DNA of 64,000 bases, from positions 1 through 64,000 of the forward strand of contig JAFTRX010000101.1 of assembly GCA_017462015.1 (NCBI GenBank), written 5' to 3'. Shown piece after piece: positions 43,201 to 51,400 of the stretch. Position numbers and translations under genes: made by a program. The DNA is from Lentisphaeria bacterium (GTDB taxonomy: Bacteria; Verrucomicrobiota; Lentisphaeria; Victivallales; Victivallaceae). The first letter of the stretch is position 1, and every line of letters starts with the position of its first letter. The notes beneath the pieces are model-generated. The model worked only from the letters and a program-made list of their open reading frames with translations, was not told the origin of the DNA and made no database searches.

Positions 43201-45075
43201 GGTGCCGTTTTTCTTGGTCAGATCGATGGAATAAACGCCGTCCTGAGCGACATTGAGCTGGCGCCAGTCGGAAAGATCGCTGTAACCGACGAACTCATAA
43301 TAGTTGTCACCATCGGAGATGACCGCCGAAGCGATACCGTTTTCGCCGGGGGCAACGGTAATGCGCACAGCATCTTCAACGAGGGAGTTGAAAGAGTCAT
43401 CATCATAGAGATTGGCGCGGAAAAAGAGGTCGATACTTTCGATATGGGCAAAAGAATTTTCCTTGATCGCGCCGCCGATTTCCGGGGTGCAGATCAGGGT
43501 ATAATCACCTTCATCGAGGAGGAAATCATTTTTCTGCCCTTCGGCGACAGTGCCGCCTGTGATTTTCAAAGAGGCGACAATTTTGCCGGTGGGATCTTTG
43601 ATGACGGCACTGCCGGAAAAGTTGTTGGCGTTAATAAAATCACCGAGCTTGAAACGTCCGGCGCAGTTGAGAGAAAATTCCAGAGAAGCCACGTTTCCGG
43701 CAGAAAAGTTCCAGGAATTGAAGGTTTTGTCGTAGATGGTATTGTTGACCACGGAGACTTTGAGAGTGCCGTTATCGTTGGAAAGAGTGTAGTCGATATA
43801 ATTGGCGGAGATGGTCTCGCCGACAGAAACGTAGTAGGTTTTGGAAACCCAGTCATCGTTGTAGATGCCGAGAGAACCGGTAAAACCTTCAGCGCCGTCC
43901 GCGAGAGTATAGGTATTGTCGGCGATATCGCCGGGGACGGAGATAAAACAGTTGTCGGTATTTTCGCCGAGAAGGTTGAAGCTGTGGAGCATTGCCTTGC
44001 CGCTGATGCTGTCGATATTGGCGGCATCGAGCCAGAGATAGATACCGGAATCAGCATTGGTAAAGGTTATATCGCCGCCGACAGTTACTTCGCCTTTGGT
44101 AAAGAACTTGCCTTCGACGACCGCGCCTTCATCAAAATTAGCGGCACCGCCGATATCGGAGATATTTTCCTCTCCGGCAAGGATACCGCCGGAAGCGAAC
44201 TGCACCATACCGCCGTTGAGGACGATGGTATTGACGGCAGTACCGCCATTGCTGACGAATTGGGAACCGCCGGAAGAGATCACGGCATTTTCGGCAAAGG
44301 CAGATGCTTTGGCGACCTGCTGCAAACCGCCGACCACAGCAGAAACGGCACTGCCGGAAAGGACAGTTTGAGTACCTTGGGCGAGGATGACCGTCTCCGA
44401 AGCGAAGCCGCCGGAAATAAGTTGAGCGCCGCTGGAAACGACTGCGCTGACGGCAGTACCACCGGAAAAAACCGTCTGACTGCCGCGTTTGATGACCGTA
44501 TCTGCTGCCACGCCGCCGGAAGAGACGGCAAATGTGCCGCCGGAGACGATGGAAGCGGAATCAATGCCGCCATTGCTGACGGTCAAAGAGCCGGCGTTGA
44601 CAAAATTGGAAATACCGAAGCCGCCTCTGGCGATGGTGGCAGTACCGCCGGTCACGGTATTTTCACAGGCGGAACCGCCGTTGGAAGCGACGAGATGACC
44701 GGACACGAAACTGCTGGTGATGACACCGCCGGAAAAGACAGAAGCAGAACCGTTGCGTTTGATATCAAGTTCCGCGGCACTCCCCGCCATAAAGGAGGAT
44801 TTGCCGCCGGAAGAGACCATGCCGCCGGAAACAATGACCTTGCCGCCGGAAGAAACGGTGGTTTTGGAGAGAGTTCCTCCTGCCCAAACCTTGATCTGGG
44901 CACGGCTGCCGCCGACAGTTGCGGCACCGGGGACAGAACCGTAAGCAACACCGCCGGCAAGAACATTCAAATACCCGCCATCGGAAACGACAGTATCACA
45001 CCAGATTTTCCCACTGGCGATATTGGCATTGCCGGAAGTGACGACAACGCCGCTGGAAGTAAACTCATTACTCAT
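40261..45075 (-). CDS. Giant surface/secreted protein: AIDA-type repeats followed by PPC-like repeats
   Basis: 1604 aa from MSNEFTSSGVVV at 45075 (AAGGAG upstream); the longer frame runs into the promoter. Residues 1-about 310 are AIDA-like beta-helix repeats (VSSGGKVIVSGG, TVTGGTATIARGG and so on). From about 460 there are eight to nine units of about 130 aa resembling bacterial pre-peptidase C-terminal (PPC) domains, with GYGDAQDFFVWNV, a GDATLKKDLLLDKGEYFIGVSCANTAKGGYG strand set and DHADN linkers. There is no Sec signal peptide and no autotransporter barrel; it ends LVFDADTRTFSWE. Export by a type I system is possible but unproven. Adhesion is the usual role of such repeats. Confidence 0.75.
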   Translation of the reverse strand: MSNEFTSSGVVVTSGNANIASGKIWCDTVVSDGGYLNVLAGGVAYGSVPGAATVGGSRAQIKVWAGGTLSKTTVSSGGKVIVSGGMVSSGGKSSFMAGSAAELDIKRNGSASVFSGGVITSSFVSGHLVASNGGSACENTVTGGTATIARGGFGISNFVNAGSLTVSNGGIDSASIVSGGTFAVSSGGVAADTVIKRGSQTVFSGGTAVSAVVSSGAQLISGGFASETVILAQGTQTVLSGSAVSAVVGGLQQVAKASAFAENAVISSGGSQFVSNGGTAVNTIVLNGGMVQFASGGILAGEENISDIGGAANFDEGAVVEGKFFTKGEVTVGGDITFTNADSGIYLWLDAANIDSISGKAMLHSFNLLGENTDNCFISVPGDIADNTYTLADGAEGFTGSLGIYNDDWVSKTYYVSVGETISANYIDYTLSNDNGTLKVSVVNNTIYDKTFNSWNFSAGNVASLEFSLNCAGRFKLGDFINANNFSGSAVIKDPTGKIVASLKITGGTVAEGQKNDFLLDEGDYTLICTPEIGGAIKENSFAHIESIDLFFRANLYDDDSFNSLVEDAVRITVAPGENGIASAVISDGDNYYEFVGYSDLSDWRQLNVAQDGVYSIDLTKKNGTGTALKATLYSVSGTKLTSIATVSLKDTAEAAQLIKDKQLASGTYYVKFESTSGSKGYGSIYGASISGKVYDVSSAEDRAALTTTLTLSEVSSGRVNFASPEVFYSWSVISDGIYTLSLAPEIKQSSGNNALTITVYTMDEGKTALTKVLSFKTKNVSSGDAGTIFSSKSVFFAQGEYFISVKSANTAKGADVGFVINSNAETVYPVAADNAENFRNAKRVQLNATIKNDIYAGFGAATEFLALDMDKRAPYGGKFTFDVANTGNGKAVVTIWMQIGNTLKKVKSVTAAAGKTVSLAGITLDPAEKYFIQIDGAAAAKSKQYANISITASPEKIFTADTTPELAVGASSFAAAAALEIKKKKSPSLLKAYASGGDDQVSWFNFDLKDEVANGGIFSFTVSNTGSGAAAFAIYQLSDDGNSVKKVKSVSVAAGKTVTFDSLSLTGNGVYFCQIDSTAAAKKGLYSEISVSTTAAWVDPDATPEKVFSSDDAIWQLAPEYCFDIAECGSVNLARDAYLGGENDTDFRKVTLDYAGWYNLALKSNKRSANLTVTIYQWNVAGTALVKVGSTALSASTATGDATLKKDVFLTAGDYYVSVECANTGKGGYGTYTLDFNAPVVFDHADISSLDDDVCNAQNIDVEKKYFAGYGDAQDFFVWNVEHDGYYNYTLSSSEQNAKLTATLYTWNAAGTALVKLGTVNLSAAGDATLKKDLLLDKGEYFIGVSCANTAKGGYGCYSLSTGSSLVFDHADNDNSDNSAASAKTAVVAGGDTVLVGKDMGFVGYGDKYDYINLTAAQSGEYTFNIATSNALKFTLYRYDSASGKMAAVIKTVKLKADTVMAPVHLEAGVEYYAALEAGDAKKETIYSLSASGKTAAYIDAAFDQDAAAEIGALSRGGTALVNFNVTSADAGWEYTFASSDNGSLELYMYNESKGVLSQVKTVPGKDIQLASGSYYIQLEAAASLADATALVFDADTRTFSWE

Positions 45076-45103
45076 AAATATTCTCCTTATTTTATTCGAG
45101 GTA

Positions 45104-45132
45104 AATATACCACAGGAGAAGGAGTTTGTCAA
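45104..45132 (-). promoter_or_regulatory. Promoter of the 1604-aa giant gene
   Basis: Minus strand TTGACA (45127-45132), 17 bases, TATATT (45104-45109): the best promoter match in the window. The expected leader is about 20 nt with AAGGAG before the start. Confidence 0.75.
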
Positions 45133-45155
45133 GTGGCACTTCCGGGTGGAGCTGG

Positions 45156-45380
45156 CGCCAGTGCGGGCTGCCAATTGGAAACGACCGTTAGTACGGATAA
45201 GTACGGATGTGTACGGATAGGTACGGAGGGGGGCTGCTGGTGTGAAGGGCGGAGTATTCTGGTGCTGTAAGAAAGAACCCGTCTATGGACAAGCAACTCT
45301 ACACTCTCCGTACACATCCGTACTTATCCGTACACATCCGTACAGACCGGCTTGCGTGCAAGGGGCTGCCCGCACTGGCG
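45156..45380. repeat. Inverted repeat built of 10-bp tandem units
   Basis: Four units of GTACGGATnn stand at 45191-45230, and the same units in reverse at 45308-45343. 45191-45217 and 45307-45333 are exact reverse complements (27 bp). Outside them, 45156-45168 and 45368-45380 also match in reverse (13 bp). The whole is a 225-bp imperfect palindrome with a 90-bp centre, between the two giant genes. No transposase frame lies within it. Confidence 0.85.
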
Positions 45381-45394
45381 GCAGCCCTCCAAAC

Positions 45395-45424
45395 AAAAAA
45401 AACCTCCCCGGTTTGGGGAGGCTT
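45395..45424 (-). terminator. Rho-independent terminator of the 2890-aa giant gene
   Basis: Stem CCTCCCC/GGGGAGG (45403-45409 with 45415-45421), 5-nt loop, then T8 on the minus strand (45395-45402). It lies about 60 bp after the stop at 45485. Confidence 0.9.
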
Positions 45425-45484
45425 TGAGTAGACACTCGCAGGAGGAAGAGTTTTTCAACTCTTCCATCCTTGAGGGTTTGACCA

Positions 45485-48400
45485 TTACGCGATGGTGATG
45501 GTGTACGCCTTGAGGGTGGTGTCGTATTCGCAGGTCGCGGTAAGACCACCATCCAAAGTGAGAGACCAGCCCGCGATAGCAGCATCGTTGCTGACAGCAG
45601 CAGCGGACTTGAACAGCGTGACCACGTCATCGCCAGCGGCAAGACCGGCGAAGTCTTCTTTGGCCAGAGCGCTGAGGTCGAGGGTTGCAGCAGCAGCATC
45701 CGCAGCAGACAGCTCGGTCGTGAGATCGAGGAGCGTGGTTCCAGCGGCAACCGCAGCGGAGAGATCGAAGGCGATCGTCTCAACACCAGCCAGGCTGGCA
45801 GCCTTGACAGCAGCACCGATGACGAGCGTGTCAGCACCAGCGGCGAGGTCGATGGCACCGGCGTTGGCGCTCAGGGTCAGAACATCATCATTAGCGCTAC
45901 CGGCGATACCGGTGGTCGCCTGAAGAGCGACGTTAGCCGCACCGTCGATGGCAATGTTGGTAACACTGCCGGTACCGGTGTAGCTGCCGAAGCCGGAAGC
46001 AGTACCGCTGATCGCGGCGTTGGCGATGAGTTCAACACCGGCGGCACCAGTGACGTTACCGGTGATCGCGGAACCGATGGTCAGAGCACCGGCACCGGCG
46101 ATGGAGACGTTACCAGTCAGGGTACCGGCACCTTCGATGGCACCGTAACCGGAGAAGTAGACGCTCGCGGCGGTGTTGGCACCTTCGAGGGTCAGGGTAT
46201 CGACGGCGGTATCAGCGGAACCGGCGAAGTTGACGATCTGGACGTTAGCGCCATTCAAGGTCAGCTTGTCCTGAGCAACAGTACCCTCCAGGGTCGCCTT
46301 AACAGTACCTTCGCCAGTGACACTCATTTCGGTGAAGGCGATGGTGGTACCGTTCAGGACAGCATCCTTGTTGACGGTGACAGCATCGATACCGGAAGCG
46401 GCGGCGATGGTGTTGACACCATTGACGATCAGGCTGTCGATGTTGTTGGCGACGGCGGCATTGACCTTACCGTTGAGGGTCAGGGCGTTCAGGTTGGCAA
46501 CAGAACCGACCAAGAGGACACCGCTGTCGTTGACGGAAGCATCAGCACCGTCGATATCAGCAGCACCGGAGATGGTGAGGCTGGTAACGTTATTCTGACC
46601 GATAACAGTGATACCATCGACGTCATAGACGTCTTCCTGAGTACCGGTGACCGCGACGATGCTGTTGTTGACAACAGTGACGGCGGCGGCGTTGGCAGTG
46701 CCGTTGATCTTGGCTTCGTTGGCAACATTCCAGCTGCCGGCGCCGAAGTTGAGGGCACCCTGAGTGACAACAGCCACAGTGGCGGCGGGATCCTCAGTGA
46801 ACTCGACAACCTGATTCAGGATGACGTTACCGTTGATGACGGAGGTGAGAGAAGAATCAAACGCCTTGTTGAGGATGACTTCACCAGTGATAGCACCGAC
46901 AACCTTGAATCCATCAGCGTTGACCACAACACCGGAGGAGAGGTCGCCGTTGACGGTGAAGTAGGCGGCATCAACGATCGTGGAAGCGGCAGAGACGTTA
47001 CCATTGACGGTAACATTGGCGCGCGTGATGTTGAGGACAGCTTTACCTTCGAGATCGGCGTTGATAGCGGCATCGGCGGTGTAGCCTTCAGCTCCAACGA
47101 TGTTCAGGGAGTCGAACGCAACCTTGGCGGCGGTGAGAACAACGCCGTCAGCCATGACGATGGCATCAGTTCCGGCACCGAAGTCGAATTCTTTCTTGGC
47201 GCCATCGACGATAGCGGCATTTTCAGAACCGGCAACAGCTTCCCAGTAACCTTCGCCAGTGGCGGCATCGGTGATGACATACTGATAGTTGGTGGCAATG
47301 TCACCGATAACGATGTCGTTAAGGGTCAGGTCGCCGTTGAGAGCGAGGACATCATCAGCATCGCTGAGTTTGACGGAACCGTTGACAGTGATATCGCTGC
47401 TGACTTTGAGAACTCCGGCACCTTCAACGGTGGTGGTATCAACACCGGTGACAGTGACTTTGATGTTGCTCTTGTCGAACTTGGCGGGATCATCATCGGC
47501 GAGGGAGGCATCGATGAGTTCGAAGGCGACACCGTAGGTATTGCCGTTGATTTCGACGCTGAACGCGCTGGTGGTAACATCAGCGGTCAGGCTGTCGCCG
47601 AGAGCGGCGAGGATGGCATCTTCGAGCTGTTCTTTGACATCTTCCATCGCGACGTTGCGATCGAGGCTGACATTGTTAATGTCGAGACCGCCGTTGAACT
47701 TGACTTTGTCGACCGACAAGGTGTTGGCGGCGGCAGAAGTAAGTTTGTCCATACCGGCAGTGGTTTCGTTGACAGCGGCAGTACCGAAGTCGAGGACACC
47801 GGTGATGCGATCGTCGGAACCGACAGTAATGGTATCAACAGCGTTGGAACCGGTAACGTTGCCGATGATGGTAACGTCGTTTTCGAGAGTCAGCGCGACA
47901 TTGTCATACGCGGTAGTAACAACATCTTCCGACTTGAAAGCGCCGAGACCGGCAGGACCGAAGGCACCGAGCCACTTGTAGTAAGCGACATTGGCGTAGG
48001 TTCCCGGAGTGATGGAGGTGCTGAGTTCCGGAGCATCAGCGGTGAAGTTGGCAGTGATATCAGAACCAGCTGCAACAGTGAGCTCGCTGAAGGTGACTCC
48101 GCCGTTGACCTCGTTGTTACCGCCGAATTTATCAGCGTTGGTAAGGTCGGCAGCGCCGGAAACGACACCGTTGAGGGTGAGGTTGTTGGCACCGGCATAA
48201 CCTTCGCTCTTTTCGGCGAAGCTGACGTCGCCGGCAACATCACCATTGATGGTCGCACCAGCGACATCGGTGAGCACAACATTTCCAGCGATATCTGCGA
48301 TGATGGTCGCATTATCGGCTCCGGTGATCGCAACGTTGTCGTTGATCACAGAGGCACCGATCGTACCATTGCCGATCATGGAGAAACCGTTTCCATCGGT

Positions 48401-51400
48401 GTTGATGGCGGCATCTACGGTATTGAGGACATCCGGAGTTTCGGGGTTGCTGTCATCGTCCCAGAGGTAGGAGTATTCAGCGCTCAAAACTTTGCCGTTG
48501 AGAGCAACCGTGTTGACAGTGACACCGTTTTCGCCATCGACGGTCAGGTTGCTGCCGTCAAGGGTCAGCTTATCAGCGGTGAAGTCACCATAGACCTTGA
48601 CATTGGCTCCGGCGACGGTGAGGTCGTCAGCAGTGATGTCGGCAGTGATGACCCGGTCGAGGTTGGCATACAGCTTGTCGCTGCCTTTACCGAAGTCGAT
48701 AGCGGTCGCGGTAACGTCAGTGAAGGCATCGATAACGTCATCACCTTCTCCGAGAGCGATGGAACCATCGATCACAGCAGCAGTACCGGTGATGATCAAC
48801 TTATCGTTGACATCAGCACCTTCAGCGCCGTAGGGAACAGAGGTGATGTCGGCAGTGAGCTTGCCATTGAGGTTGGCGGTCAGGTTCTGGCTGAATTCGA
48901 CACCATTGGTGACAGCGACGTCAGCGCCGATGGTCAGGGTATTGCCTTCGACAGCAGTGGTCGCAACGTAAGAGAGCTTACCGGCGATTTCCTGCGCAAC
49001 GGAGATGGCAACCGCGTTGCTGTTGGTACCGACCATGGCGATATCGCCAGCCAGTTTGACGTTGGCATTGTTGATGGTCAACGCAGCATTTTCACCAGTG
49101 GTGATACCTTCGATGACGTTTCCGCCGACGATACCGTTGATGGTGAATTCTTTGTCACCGTTGACAGTGAGCTGGTTGGCTTTGATTTCGCCGCTGATGG
49201 TGAGCGCATTGCTGACGGTCAGTTCATCGACGGAGATGTTCGCGACGGTAACAGAACCATCAACACCAACGGTGAGAGATTTGGCAGTAATGTCGCCAGC
49301 GAGAGTGATCGCGCCATTGGCAATGATCTCATCCGTGGTGTAGATACTGTCGGCAATAAGTTCACCGGTGACGTTGACGTACCAACCGGCATTGACGGCG
49401 GCGACTTCAGCTTTACCTGTAACGTTGACGAAACCAGTGGCGGTAACATCACCGGCTTCGAGAGTTCCGGCAACGCCGACATTGGCGGCATCGACCGCAC
49501 CAGTGATAACAGCTTTACCACCGAGATCAACAGTGACATCGGAAGCGGCATCGACAGAAGCGGCATTCAGTTCACCATTGACATAGACGAGCCAGTCAGT
49601 CTTAACGGCTTCGGTGACATTGGCTTTACCGGAAACGCTGACGAAACCATCGGCATCGATGCTCTTGACGTTAGCTTCACCGGCGACGGCGACATTACCG
49701 GAAGCCTTGACATCGGCAGCGGTCAGTTCAGCATCAGCATTGACGTTGACGTTGGCAGCGGAGACAGCACCTTCGACAGCAGCTTTGCCGTTGATATCGA
49801 AATCACCGGCGATAGCAGCGCTTCCGGCTTCGAGTTCGCCGTTGACAACAGCGTATGCGGCGGAGAGAGCACCATCGACATCAAGTTTACCGATAACAGC
49901 AACAGCACCGGTCATAGCGGCATCGCCCTTGACAGCGGCAGTTGCATCATCCATGACAGTGAGATTGGCACCGGCAGCATCAACGCCGACGGTCATAGCA
50001 GCCTTCTTACCGACATAGATATCACCGGTGGCGTTCAAGTCAGCGGCAACATCAAGTTTGGCACCGGCTTTGCCTTCGATGACAGTATCTTCGAGAGCAA
50101 CGCTTCCGGCAGTCAGGTTGTTGAACGCGGCAGCAGCGCTGTCGTATTCTTTGGCACCATTGATGGTGGGAGCATCGGCTTTAACAGTAACAGCACCGGT
50201 GACGGTGGCATCTTCAGCGGTGAGCTTGGAGCCTTCGCCGACGTTAATGGCACCGGCAGTGATCGCGCCTTCGCTGATGATGGCTTCGACAGCCTGAGCG
50301 GCAACGTTCAGCAGAGTATCGGCCTTGACATTGCCCTTGATAGCGGCGTTGATAGCGGCGGTATCTTTATCACCCCAGATGACGTAGTCTTCTTCAGCTT
50401 CGCTCTTACCGAGGGTCAGAGTTCCGGCAACGTCGAAATCAGCATCTATGGTTCCGCCGAGAACGGTGAGATCGCCAGTGGCATTGACACCCTTTTCAAC
50501 GATGGAATCGCCTTCGACAACCAGAGTACCGTTGATGAAGTTGAGTTTGCCGTAAGCATCGGTGCTGTATTCGTCGTCATTGTCACGGAAGATTTCAGTA
50601 CCTTCAGCGAGGACAACGGTGGCATTATCAGCGGCGGTGACGTCGGCTTCGAACTTACCATCAAGTTTGACATTACCAATGGCAGTGATTCCGTTGGCAA
50701 CAGGGCCGTTGTAGTTCCAAACGCGGACATCGGCGGCGAGTTCAGCGTTGTTGACAACAACGCCACCCTTGACATCGACAACTCCATTGTCATCGTTGCT
50801 GGAGATAGCGAATTTGCCGTTGTTCAGGGTGAGACCGTTTTCGAAGTCGGCAGTGATAGCAGCTTCGCCTTCGGCAGTGAGGTTGGCAGCACCGGAGACG
50901 ACACCGAGATCGACGACAGCTTTGTCAGCGATGGTCGCGGCGGTGATGGCACTCTTTTCAGCGACAACAGCATCACCGATGGTACCGGCAACAACAGTCA
51001 GTTCAGCAATGTTGGATTCAGTGATGGTAGCACCGTTGATGGTGATCTTGGCGACATCGCCCTTGACCGTACCGGCAGTAGCGGTGACAGTGGCATCTTC
51101 GCCGATAACAACCTTGTGGCTGTCATCACCAAAGGTGAAGTCGGCAGCGATGTTCAACGCATTGGTGACAGTCAGGACACCGGCACCGGCGATAGCGGAA
51201 GTGGCATCGATGGCGAGAGTTCCGACCGTACCATCCTGCGCGATGTTCAGCGTGGAGTCAACGAGGTTGATGCTGATGGCATCAACAACACCTTCAACGT
51301 TGATAACAGAAGCGGTAGCATTATTGATGGAACCGGCGAAGTCAACGACGTTGAGAGTGGAGTTGGTCAGCGCGGCACTTGCGTTCTTGAGAACAGCAGT

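Noticed and set aside
43444-45270. 608-codon plus-strand frame
   Set aside because: Antisense shadow of the 1604-aa gene, without SD or domain.
45191-45343. CRISPR array
   Set aside because: Units are 10 bp, contiguous, without spacers, and inverted halfway. No cas genes are near.
45156-45380. Insertion sequence with terminal inverted repeats
   Set aside because: Only 225 bp, no transposase frame and no visible target duplication.
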